This document shows positions 1 to 12,702 of a stretch of DNA of 64,000 nucleotides, one piece after another. Where the stretch lies: NCBI RefSeq assembly GCF_910589235.1, contig NC_060965.1, positions 5,241,697 to 5,305,696 on the forward strand, in the 5' to 3' direction. Positions within the stretch are counted from its first letter, which is position 1. Each line of letters starts with the position of its first letter. The notes beneath the pieces were generated by a model. That model was not told the origin of the DNA. It saw only the letters and a program-made list of their open reading frames with translations, and made no database searches. Made by a program: the position numbers and the translations under genes. This DNA is from Vespa crabro (lineage: Eukaryota; Arthropoda; Insecta; Hymenoptera; Vespidae).

Positions 1-152
1 AGATTCGTTATATCGAGAATATAGCATAGTAATAGTACGTTTGTACAGTTATCTAATTTCATTGACTCCCTCCACCCTTCTCCAAACGTTCCCACGAAAA
101 AAAAAAAAATACCAATTTGTCGGTCATTAATTCCGAAAAAAAAAAAGAAGTA

Positions 153-1351
153 ATGTCATGTGAATTCTTTACCGCTTTGCAGGAAGAAGAAGAATTATGG
201 ATATCGGGAGAAGAACTTTGTACGGAAGGGAGTAGCGATGAGGAAGATAACAAAACATCTTCTAAATCATTCTGTAGAACAAATAAAAATTATGATCCGC
301 GTAATTCATTGGCCAGCGGTAGACATCATTGGATTGTATCGGATAATACAAAAGAAATTTCCGAACGATCGAACACCAATTCCGAAGGAAATACGATATC
401 CTCGATAGAGATAATAAATTCATTGAAAATGGATACATCAAATACACGATCGAATTCTTCGATTGATTTGGAAATTAATGACGTTTCAATGGCAGACGAT
501 ACGTGTTCGGATGTGATACAAGATGAGGAGGGACAAGGCCTTAAAGACTCTGAAATATCGTGGAAGGTTAACAGAGGTACCATCAGGTTACTTAATACAG
601 GTGCAAACGCTGCTACCATGGAACCCGATAATAAACCGTAACAAATGGATTTTTCATCGGACATAGTATTTCTTAGAATTTAATCTTGTCAACAATCTTT
701 TATGTATTTTTCGTCATCTTTTTTCCATTTTAATTACGACGATAATCTTCGTGTCGTCATAGTTTTTATGAATGTAATTCAAATCTTTCCACCACGATAA
801 TATCGTGACGTAGTCGTAGAGTCATTTTCCTGAATTTTGATTGGACAGTTTAATTTAGTACGGCTCAATCAAAATTTTTTTAAGGTCTTACGTCATGATT
901 TTTATTATATTTGGCTTCGTATCGTTTCGTTTCTTAGTTTTTCTTTGTAAATACAAATATTAGTTTTGAATTTATTACTGGTTCGATAATAGATAGATCG
1001 ACGAAAGAAACTTGGCAAGAAGATATAACTGAATTGAAAGAATTAACGCCATTAGGTTATCGGCGAGAATTTGAATTTTTCACGTGTTTACAAGAAGGTC
1101 TTCAAATTGAAGGTAATAAAAATTATATAGCATTTATTAAGAATGTCTTTTGAAATTTGGACGATTCATTGTAAGATAATCATGAAAATAACGGTAAAAC
1201 ATATCTGAAAAATGATCTTAATAAATGTGATTTGAAAAACATAAATACGATGAACGAGGAATTAGAAAAACAAATATCGAAGGTAGAGAGTTTGGATATT
1301 GCTATCAAAAAATTTGATAATAATGTAGAGGTAAATATATTCTGCAAGTTC

Positions 1352-1388
<37 letters not shown>

Positions 1389-2588
1389 TACATACATATA
1401 TATATATATACATATTAAATGACGATCGTGTCTAACTTATTTACTTTAATAAGTAAATCAGAGAGAAAACAAAGTATATTTAAGATGATTCTTAACACAG
1501 AAAGAGATGAAAGAAACTTTGTTATGTCAATATAAAAATCGTGAAAAATTGAAAGAGATATTAGAGAATGTACCACATGAAACTGGAAAATTAGCTGAAA
1601 ATACACAACAATTTTTTAGTTTGTACAATGAATATGCTGGCATATCCGGTAATAAATGAATGAACATTTACATATAATAATATATTATATATTATTAATT
1701 AATACCTCTTTCTTTTCTTTATTTATAAATAAGCACTTACGAATGTACGTGAAAGAATTAAGCATAATGACACGCGTAATACTGAAATTTCGAATAATCA
1801 ACAAACGTCGATAAAAGAAGAAGTAAATGCAATAAAAAATATACACGAACAATTATTAGAAACAAGAAAGAAAGGATATAAATTTAATAAGAAGAATAAA
1901 ACAGTATATTTTATTTGTTTCTTTACGAGTTTTTATTTTGATAGGAATTTAATAAAAATATTAATATTAACAGTTAGTCACATATCAGTCAAAAATGTTT
2001 CCTAATACTACTTATAAAAAACAAAGAATGGCAATGTTGTTTGGAGATATGATTGATAAGAATGACGACATTATCCATTCTAATAATAATCCTTACTGTG
2101 TTAATGATGAAGAAAAGAAATTATTACGTGAATTAAGCGAAAAAATTTCAGTGAGTGATTCAAATATTTTAACATAATTTAAAATATCGTTAATATTTTG
2201 TAAAATGATAGATACTACAAAATGATAAAAATTATAAAAAGCCTGGAATACAAAAAGATATGCAATTGTCATCAAATATATGTAATGCGCATTCAATAAG
2301 TAAGCCAGTTAACACTGTATCAACAATAAGTACTTTGCAAAATGTAGATGAAGAAATTCTAATAGAATTATTAGAAGATTCGAAAATAACAATGGCTTCA
2401 TCTGCTGATGGTAACAAATAATAACGTCTTCTAAAAAAAATTGATGATTCTTTCATAACTTTTCTCTCTTATATAAAATTATGTCGTACAAGGATAAGAA
2501 ATAACATATATATATATAATCTCTAATAAACGTCTTTTATTTTATGCTATTTACAGAAAGATTAAAAGTTGGAATTGAAGTTAAATAA
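153..2588 (+). CDS. Unrecognised multi-exon coiled-coil protein
   Basis: Eight exons join in phase: 153-576, 993-1112, 1176-1330, 1501-1648, 1734-1903, 1989-2150, 2212-2410 and 2557-2588. They total 1410 nt, giving 469 residues and a TAA stop. The first exon is acidic and Ser/Asn-rich with no recognised domain. The middle exons are rich in Lys, Glu, Leu and Asn with heptad-like stretches (for example NEELEKQISKVESLD), suggesting coiled coil. No signal peptide or membrane segment is seen. The ATG at 153 is the likely start, but an exon left of the window cannot be excluded. Splicing of exon 1 to exon 2 (donor at 577) is the least certain join. The phase agreement over seven introns is the main evidence that the gene is real. 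I do not recognise the family; a centrosomal, spindle or other cytoskeletal role is only a guess from composition. Confidence 0.65.
1354..1413. repeat. (TA)n microsatellite in intron 3 of the coiled-coil gene
   Basis: An alternating TA tract interrupted by a few C residues lies just after the exon that ends at 1330. Confidence 0.9.
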
Positions 2589-2847
2589 ATAATATTTTAT
2601 CTTACAAAGTTATAATTAATTTGTCAATATAAAAACACATTCATACTACATTTAAATATAAACAACTTGAATACTTTGTCACTTATCTAATTTAGACAAA
2701 AGTAGAATGAACAATATGTTTTAAATATTAAATGCCAAAGACAGTTACCTACAAAGTATTTTAATCTATTATGTTATATAATATTTATAAAACATTAAAC
2801 ATAATATTTTCTTGATTTTTACAATCTTCTATACAATTTAAAATGTA

Positions 2848-4223
2848 TTATTTTATTAAATCCTTCTTTTTGTTTTTATCCGAAACCGTATACTTGTCAT
2901 AACTTTTTGTTGGATCAAAAGGTTCCCATCTGCTGGCAGGAAATATGTGTTTATTTCTTTCATACCATGATCTAAAATATATATAAAATTGTAATCATTA
3001 TTTTTATATTCATAATATTTAGTTTATTATAAATATATTAAAGGCAGAAAAATTCTACCTTAATAAGACTTTCCCCGCATGTGATTCTTCCGTTTCAACA
3101 GAAGCATCATGCATAACTCTAATATCATCATGAACATCAAATGTAAAAAGAGGTCCACTCTTCCCTCTTGCCTGAAATAAATAAAATTTATAATATATAT
3201 GTTAATGTTCACACATTCACCTGTCAACACATACAGTATAGTAGTTGAACAATATTTTTATTATTTATAAATAAAATACCTTGGTGACAATAAAGTCATA
3301 AAAAGTATAATGATGTGGCAAAATAAGATCTTCTTTGACATACATTAATTGGTCTGCCATTACAGTTTTAAGCTCACTAAATTCTCTTCTTAAAACTTCC
3401 AGACATCTTTGAAGGAGTTGATAAATTGAATTACCTGTAAATAGTATAAACTAATAACAATTAATATTGACTTCTATTGAATTTACAAATATACAGAAAC
3501 AACAATATTAAACAATCATAGATTCATACAGTTTTATAATATTTTTAATGTATATAAACATTTACCTTTTTTCATAATTACACTACGTCGATGACCAGAT
3601 CCATCCCAATAACTGAAAGTAATTTCTATTTCTTCTTCTTTTAATGCATTTTGTTTTTGAGCCCATTCTTGTCGTAATTCTTCTCTTAATCTATTTTCTT
3701 CTTCTTCTCTTTCTCTATCTGGTAAAAAGCTCGTATCCACATCAGGATTCTTTTTAATTTTTTTTATAACCGGACCATAACATTCATTCTTTGATTTTTC
3801 TGACTTATCAGATTTTGCATCAGATTCCTCATCTGATTGTTCAGACTCTTCATCTAAGTTAAATGATAATGCTTGTATTTGTCTTTTTTGTTTATTTTTC
3901 TCTGCTTGTTTTGCGGCAAGTGCTCTTTCTTTTTCTTGTTCCTTTTCTTGTTCCTTTTGTGCAAGTTTCCTTTCACGTTCCTTTACTATGTTCTCTTGCT
4001 TAGCTTTCATCTCATTCAAAGTAACAAGACCAATGGTAGATGTTTTTAATTGCTGTTCCACAGCATTATAATGCGTGGCAAATTTGTTTTCTATATTATG
4101 AATTTTCAAGTCATCTTCTATTTTCTTTTTTCGCAATTCTATTTCTTGCTGTGCAATCTCACGTTTTTTCATGAGTTGCATCGCACGGCCAGCTTCACTG
4201 GCAGCTCCTTTATAGTGTGCCAT
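2848..4223 (-). CDS. FAM50: FAM50/XAP5 family nuclear protein
   Basis: Four exons on the minus strand join in phase: 4223-3566, 3434-3280, 3171-3059 and 2971-2848, giving 349 residues (human FAM50A has 339). The N-terminus MAHYKGAASEAGRAMQLMKK is the family signature. It is followed by a long charged Lys/Glu coiled coil, an acidic Ser/Asp/Glu segment, and the conserved C-terminal XAP5 domain: FSYWDGSGHRR, then a region with YTFYDFI and FDVHDDIR, then the terminal SWYERNKHIFPASRWEPFDP motif. Family members are nuclear proteins linked to spliceosome function and gene expression. The gene is divergent from the NANP-like gene, whose ATG lies 1.3 kb to the right. The frame is intact and assignment is secure. 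Confidence 0.95.
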
Positions 4224-5518
4224 TTTTATTCACAAAAATATATTAATGTAATTAATAATCAATTTTTTTATATCAAAATCTTCATATACTTTCAGACCTA
4301 TGATAAAGATACTTTATTAATTTCGTCTTTTTTTTTTCAAATATAACTTTATCATAAATACAAAAATTATCCTAAAATTAATTTATCTTAATTTTATATG
4401 ACATTAAAGGCATCAATGGCCTTAAATTCACTGTTTATTTTGTTTAAGCTAAGTAAACATAAATTATATTGAACACATTTTAAAATTTCACAATAATAGT
4501 ATTATGTTTTGTTAATCAAACAAATTAAGTATTTGTTTTACTTTTTTCTTATAATAGAGATTCTTAATACTGAATAATATAGGTTTGATATATAATCGTA
4601 CAAAATAGGTTATAAGACCTCACAACAAGAAAGTGAAAACTACACTGTTCACAAAGTACTCGAAATCATAGTTATCGGGCGGAAATTATGGGACACCTTA
4701 CGATTTCTTTGAGAACTAATGAAAGTTACTGATGATAAATATATAATAACAACTAGCGCTTAGTGATATTTCTTTAAAATTCAGTCGATATATGCCATTT
4801 TTATAGCAAATATAAAAAGATTAATAAATTGTTCTATTATTATGAAACTTATATAAATTTAAACGTATTATTACAGATTATTAATATTGTACTTGGAGAA
4901 AATCTAATTATTTTAATTGTTATCACGACAAATTGACAAAAGTTAAAGTTTAAAAAAAATATTACCAGTTGTCAAATATATTAATAAAATTCTTTGATAT
5001 CTCACCAGATGTCACTACGTGAATCGATCGCGTTGGAACAATGCCTTGAAAAGCAAATATTTTTTCTTTTATTTTTCTTTTATTTGATAAAATGATCCGT
5101 CGTTTTCAAAGTACGTACAAATCAAAGTTCACAATTACTACGCTGTAAGTGATATATAATATGAAGTAAACATGCATCACGAGATCAAGAATTAATGATA
5201 TAATGATGACGTCTTAGACGCAAAAAGTTCACGATCTAATCACAATAATAAAATATGGGAGTAGGGGAAATAGGAAAGCTTGTGTGGCGAATCGAACGTG
5301 GCGCGTCGTGACGTCCATTTGATAAGAGGATAAAAAAAAGTGGGAAGGAGGAAAGACGTAAGAGAGAGAGAGAGAGAGAGAAAAGAAAGAGGACGGGAAG
5401 AAAACCGTTAAACGCGGACGACCGTTCGAGCGTTCATATGCGCTAGTCATCAAGTGAAATTAATTGGCAAATTCACCGACGCATGGTTGTACAGAATACG
5501 CATCCTTTTTAAAATACA
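4224..5518. other. Divergent intergenic region between FAM50 and the NANP-like gene
   Basis: No coding sequence is supported. The left half is AT-rich. The right part (about 5000-5518) has more GC, a GA tract near 5360 and CpG-containing sequence, consistent with promoter or 5' UTR sequence of the rightward gene. Confidence 0.5.
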
Positions 5519-8500
5519 ATGGCGACTTTCAGTACGAAGAACTTTCGCTTGGCTGGCATAAATGCTATCTTCTTCGATTTGGACAATACTCTCATCGAAA
5601 CGAGAAAAGCTGATAGTCGAACCTGTCGAAAGGTATATATATATGTATATGTATATAATATGTTTCAAACCATTTATATTTAGGAGACTATCTTTGCTCC
5701 TTTCCTTTTCTCATTCCGTCTCTTTCATTCTTTCATCTTATCTATGCTGTATAATATACTTGTGTATATATATATATATATAATATATATATATATGCAT
5801 GTAGTATGTATGTATGATGTGTATTCGGTGGTGTAGCATATATATATTATATATATATATATACACATAGTATACATGCGTACCGTTCAATGATACATTC
5901 ATATATAATTACGTATAGTATAGATTTGAAAGAGAGAGAGTGAATCGGTAGGTCGCCAGAGGTCAGACGTGTCTCGTTTTATGTACGTTGTTCTTGCAAC
6001 GAAGCTTCGCGGGAAGATACGCGACGTTTTACCCTTTGAAAGTTCTCCCTTCTCGACGACGAGGATCATACCCGAAATAGATACGTCCCCCTTGGCGATT
6101 GTAATTCGAGCCGACTCCCCGTTATAGCACTTTCTTCGCGACGACTATTTTCGTACGTACCGCGCCGTTACCCCTCGGTATCTTTTCATCGTCTTCTAAG
6201 CGCAAGACGCAGAAAGTGCTTACGAACGAAGCAACGTGTTTTTTAACGTTCTTCTTTGGATACCACCCACGTATTTACTTTTGCACATCGTTCTTAAGAG
6301 TTTCTTCAAAGGAATAACGATACGAACAAACGAAGATTTCCGAATGTTATCGTTTTGTCTTAAACAAAGGAGACAATTCGAAAATAATTGATGAAATTGA
6401 ATTGCTCAATATTCTTAACAAAAAAAAAGAAAAAAAAAATTAATATTGAATATTTTTTAATTATATAAAAAGAAAAAAAATATATATATAAAAAGAAATT
6501 ATTACAAACTCGATCGTTTGATATCATCGATAAGAAGGATTAAATTCAAATCAACGTTATTATATGGATAATAAAGAATTAGTTTTTTGAGATAGAGAAA
6601 AAGAGAGAAAAAGAAGAAAAAGAAAAAAGAGAAGAAAAAGAAGAAAGGAAGCTTACTTCACTTTTTCACGAAAGCGTTTACACGTACGTACTATAGATTG
6701 AAACTAAGAAGTTATTTTTATACCGAAAGAGAGAACGTGTCAAAGGGCAAGGCTATAGTGCTTGAGGTGTTTGTCCTAGCTAAGCTCCTATGCCAGTTTC
6801 CTTTCGACAGTGGTACGTGTAAGGCGTGACTCCAGAGCATTCTTAATCTGTGGATTCTTATGAATATATTATAATTTTTGAGCATCATTTATTCGATGCA
6901 CTTTGTGAAAAGTGGCCAGTGATATATTTCTGTATTTTGTATATATACATACATATAAATATTTATTTAAAATACATTGATACAAATAAAGCAACAATAT
7001 GAGTATTCCAGAGGATGTAAAAAAATGCGTTGCCATTTTAAAGTCGGTTAATACCGACTCAGAAAAGTTTGCAGTTCTTTTCATGGTAACTAAATTAGTA
7101 AATGCCAAGGATTGTAATCTAGCTGCTAAACAAATGCTTTTTGAAGCCATTGGTACAAAATTTGTAAAGAAATTATTATCAAGTGATACAGTTCCTGTTG
7201 ATTGTCCAGCACAAGTGTACAAATCAGTAGCACTATCCATCCTTTCTGCCTTTTGTGGAGAGCCAGAATTAGCATCCCATCCGGATATGATAACACATGT
7301 ACCTGCTCTTCTTGAAATTATTTCTCAAGCTGATGAAGATGCAGCTGATGACATGTTAATTATTGTTAGCGAAGCTTATAGATGCTTACAAAGCATTGCA
7401 CAATTTTTACCAGGTCAAAAAATACTCCTGGAACATAAAGCAATATCTAAAATGTGTGACATTTATTCAGAAAAAAGTTTTCAAACCGACGAAGCTTTAG
7501 ACATTTTAGTTACTTTAGTTGGAAGATATGGTCCAGATGCTTGGGATGCGACTGATACAGTACCCTTTCATGCAATTATGAATAAAATTGCATGTGATTT
7601 TGAAACGGATCACACAGAGAGAAAATTTAAATTATCAAGTATTTTGCAGGCATTATTGATTTCTTGTAGAAAAGAATTGATATCAATGACTGCAAAAGAT
7701 GAATCTTGGCCTCTTAGTATCCACAAAGGATTGAGCGACATTCTTGGTTCAAAGATAGGGAAAAATCAACGAGATCCAGCTTTGAAATTAGCTTCAGTTA
7801 TGATGGATCTCTTAGGTGCTGAATGGACCATGTTAAATAAGGAAAAACCAAAGATACTTATATTATTGTTAATTCAATTAGGATCAATAGAAGTTAGAAT
7901 GCAATTGGAGGGTCATCAGCTTAAAACTGTTGTTGCAAATGGCGAATTAGTTACAGCTTGTTTTGTAATTCTTGAAATTTCTCTTATGTATATTATCTCA
8001 GATCAATTAGATCTAGAACAAAAAGAAAAACAATCTTTATATACAGCTTTGAAAGGTGCCTTTGCTGCTATTATTGGCCTATTAAATTCAGTATCAAAAA
8101 TGAAAGAATTAACTGATATCAAGGAACGTATTTTCGTTTGTGCAATGATTAGAGTACTTGCAGCATGGCTAGCACAAGAAACAACTGCAATGAGACCACA
8201 AGTTTATGCGGTATTGCCATTTGTATTAACAATAGCCAATGATACATTTTATGCCTATCGTAATAGAAAACTTGCAGAAAAAGCAAAAGCAGGTGCTAAA
8301 GGTGGAAGTACCAAAAATGAAGAAGGATCATCCTCTGTTGAATCTATACCACGTGATCCACTAAGTGAAGTTGATTTATTAAGATTACTTTTACCAGCTT
8401 TGTGTTATTTAGCAGTAGAAGAGGATGCTAGAAAAATTTTACTTACTCACAAACAAGATGAAGTCTTATTTGAAAGTTTATCTTATCATTGGACAATAGT

Positions 8501-9787
8501 ACATTATAAAAAGCCACCAGTTCCAAGATCGGAACGCTTAAAAGCATTGAAAGAAACAGATAAAACAGATGAATTGGATTTACAAACTTTAGAAGAAATG
8601 AAGGATTCAAGGACAGCAATGGTTTCTATATGCAATGTTTTAATGAATATAACTGTGCTAGAAGCCAAATTAGTAGAGGAATCTCCCATATATATTTCTT
8701 TATTGAAATTCATTTTCAATAATCTTCCAGAATTGAAACAAATGCCAGAGAATTTAGTTCTTCATGGTCATTTAGCAGTCCTAGGACTCTTATTATTAAA
8801 GCAACAAGCAAAACGTATTAAAAAGAATGATTTTTCAATATGCCGTTATATTCAAGCTACTATTAGATTTTTATGGGATGCATATATAATAGATGAAAGT
8901 AATGATCCAACTGAACTAGTTGTTGCTATGTCCTATAAAGAACGTTGGATGGAACTTATGGAGCTCTGGTTTCTTGGAATGCAAACAATGGCTGGAGTAT
9001 TACAAGTAATACCATGGTTATCACAATTTACAATTGAATCTGGATGGGCAGAAGAAATTATTGAAACTTTGAAAAAAGTTAAAATAGGTAGTTTACAACC
9101 AAATGTAAAATCTGCCTTCGAAGATCTACTATGTCATTTGGTACAGGCAGATCAGGGTGTTGCAGCAGTTTTGAAAAAATGTGGAGCATTGACAGTTTGC
9201 AGAAATCATCGTATGATGGAACTTGGAAAACACTTGTTTGGAGATTAAAATTTTTTATTAATAATTTTTAATCTATTTAAAAGTAATTTTTATTAATTTT
9301 TGCAAGATTCTATATGCTTTGTACAATTAGAAATAGAATTTATAAATTTATTGTATTCTACTTCGAATAATTTATGTATATAAAGTGCTGCAAAATGTTT
9401 AAAAAATTTAATATTTTATTATATATCAGTTATAACATTAAATTATAATGATGAAAAAATTATATCCTTATAAACAGCTATTTGATTGCATTACTTACAA
9501 GAACTTTTCATTCAGCTGAAACTCTAGAACCTCTTAAGAATTTGTCTATTCATCAAAATTGTCTATACGTACGTAATTCGAATGTAAATTTAGATATTAA
9601 TGTATCTGGAAATAGTTTGTCTTTGGCATCAGGAAACAAACAGGATTTTCTAAAAACAAACTTTTCTACATGTTTTTACTATGAATATACATACATTTGT
9701 AGAATATGTTTAATTTACTCATTTATTTTTTTTTTTATATTCTGTTTATAGATGTAATTTGTTATGTTATTAAATAAAAACTTTTTA

Positions 9788-9843
<56 letters not shown>

Positions 9844-11701
9844 CTTGTTGAAATAATAAAATTGAATTTTATATTGGTAACAAAAAATTACAAAAATCTG
9901 TATAAATTATCATTAAATATTTTTTAGAAAATATATCTAGAAAAATGTATATATAAAAAGGAACAATATACTTACAATATAGTAAATATGGTTTATGGTA
10001 TAAATTTAATATGTAATAAAAAAGATAAAATTTATAACAATATACATACATATAAATAACTATAAAATATAATAACATAGATACTGCAATATCTTTGTTC
10101 CTAATTTCATTTGTAATAATAGAAATAGAAAAATAAGATTGCCATTAAAGAAAAATATATTTACAGCTTTGTAACATGAGACAAACATTTTTTTTTATTA
10201 AAGTAAATGCTGTTACGATTTACCTTTACTTTTTCTTTTTATTGATTCTGAAAACAAATTACAACATTCATTATAAACATGAATGTAAACGTATCTTATA
10301 GTTGTGGTCGAATATCTAATCTCTTTTAATTATTATTTAATCTAATGGATGGGTGATTCTGTATCCAGAAATCTTATAGCCACAACTTATAGAGTTGGAG
10401 CATCATAAATTTGTTGTTGGCACAACTGATTTTGTTGTGATTACAGCAACGTCCGCGGGTGCTACTTCGAGTGTCCACTAATCGGCTCGAGTATTTCAAT
10501 GAATCAATGCATTTTCTAGGTAATCATTAATATGAATTAATGTCCTATACTCCTAAATGATCGCTTCTGTCCTTTGATCCTGTGAAGTCTCTTTTAAACT
10601 GTACATATCCACGTTCAATATTTTATCCACTTCAAAGAATTATACTTTATTTATGATTACATTGTTTAATTAATAATTTAATTTGTCATATATTATAACA
10701 TCTTGTGTTTAATAAAACAAGTGTTATAATGTAATATGAAAGTATTTTTATAAACAGAAATTTATTGAATGTGGTGATCACTGTTATCCTTTAGTTTCCT
10801 CTCATTTTTCATTTTCATTCATCATTCTTAACATTACTTGAAACGAAAAATGAAAGAAAAATCTAAATCTAATCAGTGACATTATATATGTATCTTTAGC
10901 TGGCCGAGGAGCTGACACAAGAATATGGAATTCCTGAAGAAGTATCCATAAAAGTTACAACTACATATTTGAAGCTCTTCAGAAAATGTCCAGATAATAT
11001 CACGTGCACATTAGATGCCTGGCGAATGATATTATGGAATAAAGCATTAGGAGAAAAGTTTTCATATTTAGCCAAAAAAATTTACGAACGTTGGCTATAT
11101 TTAAGATACCAATATTTGGCATTAGAATCTGATACAATCTTATTACTTCGTCGGTTGAGAAAAAAATATTTATTGGGATTAATAACGAATGGACCATCAA
11201 ATGCGCAATGGGAGAAAGTGAGAAAGCTTTCATTAGAACAATACTTTGATATTATTTTAGTATCAGGTGACTTGCCATGGGAAAAACCAGAAGCAAGAAT
11301 TTTTGAAGAGGCATGTCAGTTTCTTAATGTGACACCAAGTAATTGTATAATGATTGGTGATAAATTAGAAACAGATATCTTAGGTATGTTATCTATGTAT
11401 AATAGAAAACATCAAATATCTACATCTTTAATAATTCATGTAATAATTCACGTTTGTACAAACAAAACACATTTAATATATAAATCTATTAATAATATGT
11501 TTTGATAAATTAGGTGGAATAGAAGCAGGCTTTGGCGCCACTGTATGGATACCTACTATAGATAAACCACGCTTATCTATAGAAGATCCACAACCAGATT
11601 TTACTGTAAGACGTTTAATGGATATTTCAAATATATTGAACCGTAAACCAGGTGCTCCAGAACTTGAAGATACTTCCTCTAATGCTTCTGATGGCAGTTA
11701 A
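5519..11701 (+). CDS. NANP: N-acylneuraminate-9-phosphatase-like HAD hydrolase
   Basis: Three exons, 5519-5632, 10900-11383 and 11514-11701, give 261 residues (human NANP 248). All HAD motifs are visible. Motif I is FFDLDNTLIET in exon 1, with the nucleophile Asp and the second Asp. Motif II is LITNG, the motif III Lys is in EKPEARIF, and motif IV is MIGDKLETDILGG, split across the last intron. NANP dephosphorylates N-acetylneuraminate-9-phosphate in sialic acid synthesis; related HAD phosphatases may prefer other substrates, so the substrate is inferred. Intron 1 is 5.27 kb and contains a whole neurochondrin gene on the same strand. The exon 1 to exon 2 join is in phase and restores the order of the family (motif I, then cap domain), so the nested arrangement is well supported. 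Confidence 0.88.
5930..6998 (+). promoter_or_regulatory. Probable neurochondrin promoter and 5' UTR inside the NANP intron
   Basis: About 5930-6350 is CpG-containing and less AT-rich than its surroundings, followed by A/T-rich sequence up to the neurochondrin ATG at 6999. This fits a promoter plus transcribed leader. The start site and any 5' UTR intron cannot be fixed by eye. Confidence 0.4.
6999..9248 (+). CDS. NCDN: Neurochondrin homologue, intronless
   Basis: A single uninterrupted reading frame of 749 residues (human neurochondrin is about 729). The N-terminal KCVAILKSVNTDSEKFAVL block and the following helical repeats match the neurochondrin family. The protein is an all-helical, armadillo-like repeat protein without signal peptide; the stretch near residues 430-450 is a low-complexity Ala/Lys/Gly/Ser linker. 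In vertebrates neurochondrin is a cytoplasmic neuronal protein that modulates CaMKII and GPCR signalling and neurite outgrowth. The coding region has no intron and sits within intron 1 of the NANP-like gene on the same strand. A polyadenylation-type AATAAA follows at 9773. There are no frameshifts and the assignment is secure. Confidence 0.93.
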   Translation: MSIPEDVKKCVAILKSVNTDSEKFAVLFMVTKLVNAKDCNLAAKQMLFEAIGTKFVKKLLSSDTVPVDCPAQVYKSVALSILSAFCGEPELASHPDMITHVPALLEIISQADEDAADDMLIIVSEAYRCLQSIAQFLPGQKILLEHKAISKMCDIYSEKSFQTDEALDILVTLVGRYGPDAWDATDTVPFHAIMNKIACDFETDHTERKFKLSSILQALLISCRKELISMTAKDESWPLSIHKGLSDILGSKIGKNQRDPALKLASVMMDLLGAEWTMLNKEKPKILILLLIQLGSIEVRMQLEGHQLKTVVANGELVTACFVILEISLMYIISDQLDLEQKEKQSLYTALKGAFAAIIGLLNSVSKMKELTDIKERIFVCAMIRVLAAWLAQETTAMRPQVYAVLPFVLTIANDTFYAYRNRKLAEKAKAGAKGGSTKNEEGSSSVESIPRDPLSEVDLLRLLLPALCYLAVEEDARKILLTHKQDEVLFESLSYHWTIVHYKKPPVPRSERLKALKETDKTDELDLQTLEEMKDSRTAMVSICNVLMNITVLEAKLVEESPIYISLLKFIFNNLPELKQMPENLVLHGHLAVLGLLLLKQQAKRIKKNDFSICRYIQATIRFLWDAYIIDESNDPTELVVAMSYKERWMELMELWFLGMQTMAGVLQVIPWLSQFTIESGWAEEIIETLKKVKIGSLQPNVKSAFEDLLCHLVQADQGVAAVLKKCGALTVCRNHRMMELGKHLFGD
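9773..9778 (+). terminator. Candidate polyadenylation signal AATAAA for neurochondrin
   Basis: A canonical hexamer 525 bases after the neurochondrin stop codon. In AT-rich DNA such hexamers are common, so its use is inferred. Confidence 0.35.
9793..9842. repeat. (TA)n microsatellite
   Basis: About 25 uninterrupted TA units immediately downstream of the candidate polyadenylation signal. Confidence 0.95.
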
Positions 11702-12702
11702 TGCAATATTGAATGCTTTTATTTTCTTTTTTATGGTATATAGTGTAGTTATATACATTTCAAAAGTGACGTTATATTTTTAATAGCTAACTGAGTTTGT
11801 GTTAGATATTACAAATAACAGTCATTAGCCTGCATATATCGAATATCACAGATCTTGTTTTATTTCTCTTTAGTGTACTTTGGCGAATACTGTCTTATTA
11901 TTTTCTTTTATGGTTACCATTTTTAATTATTAAGCATTATTAAGTATCTACAATGGTTTAGTTGAAAATTGTATTTTATATTATGATACTTAAGTATTTG
12001 TATCTCGAATTCTCTGAAAAAAAAAGAGATGTAACAAATGTACAAAGCACAGTGCACAAATAGACCTATATAGTCATGAACTTGGGGGTAAAACAACCCG
12101 AGTGTGATAATGAAAGGAATAAGCAAGTCTTATTCTGAATAGATACAAATAGACTATTATACAAAATTTATTTGCAATGTATAAAATATTAGTATACTCG
12201 TGTACCACAGTGATTTAACTGTGCATACTTGTTTGGACTTGCACGTTTATACGTGCATCGTGTAATTATTTGTAGATAAATTATGTGTATGTACATACAC
12301 AAGCGAGACATATATTTTTTACTGTATATTTTATTTTTATTACAAAAAAGAAAAAAAAAATAAAGGAAAACAAGTTTCACATGATATTCTCGAAACAATG
12401 GGAATCTCTGTAATACTACACTTACAAATATAAAAATAAATATGTATGCAATGATGTAAGTGTATCTTTTGTAAATATTAAACGGTCCTTAACATTTATA
12501 GAAATATAAAAAAATAGAGCATTAATATTTAAGCATAAAGTATACATACAATATTTATATTATAGATGATTGCAACTTATAAAGATGTTTTTATTTTATG
12601 TTACATCATTTACATTTATAATTTTTTCTTTGTCATTCTTCTCAATTTCATTTAAAGAAGTTTTTATATCTCCGTTAGCTACTGATTCATATTTATTTAA
12701 TT
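11702..12702. other. Convergent intergenic region between the NANP-like gene and SPATA7
   Basis: AT-rich sequence with no supported coding region. It presumably holds the two facing 3' UTRs. Several AATAAA-like hexamers are present but none can be singled out. Confidence 0.5.

Larger units (their letters stand above)
9249..10899. other. 3' flank of neurochondrin and remainder of NANP intron 1
   Basis: AT-rich sequence without a convincing exon. It contains a weak open frame at 9482-9751, a (TA)n tract near 9800, and a somewhat GC-richer stretch around 10440-10510. It ends at the acceptor AG just before 10900. Confidence 0.6.

Noticed and set aside
9482..9751. 89-residue open frame downstream of neurochondrin
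   Set aside because: It opens in AT-rich 3' flank, ends in a Phe/Ile-rich tail made by T-runs, and has no recognisable domain or splice context. Probably untranslated sequence.
10295..10395. Short inverted repeat TTATAGTTGTGG / CCACAACTTATAG
   Set aside because: Only about 12 bp of pairing in AT-rich DNA, with no target duplication; too weak to call an element or RNA gene.
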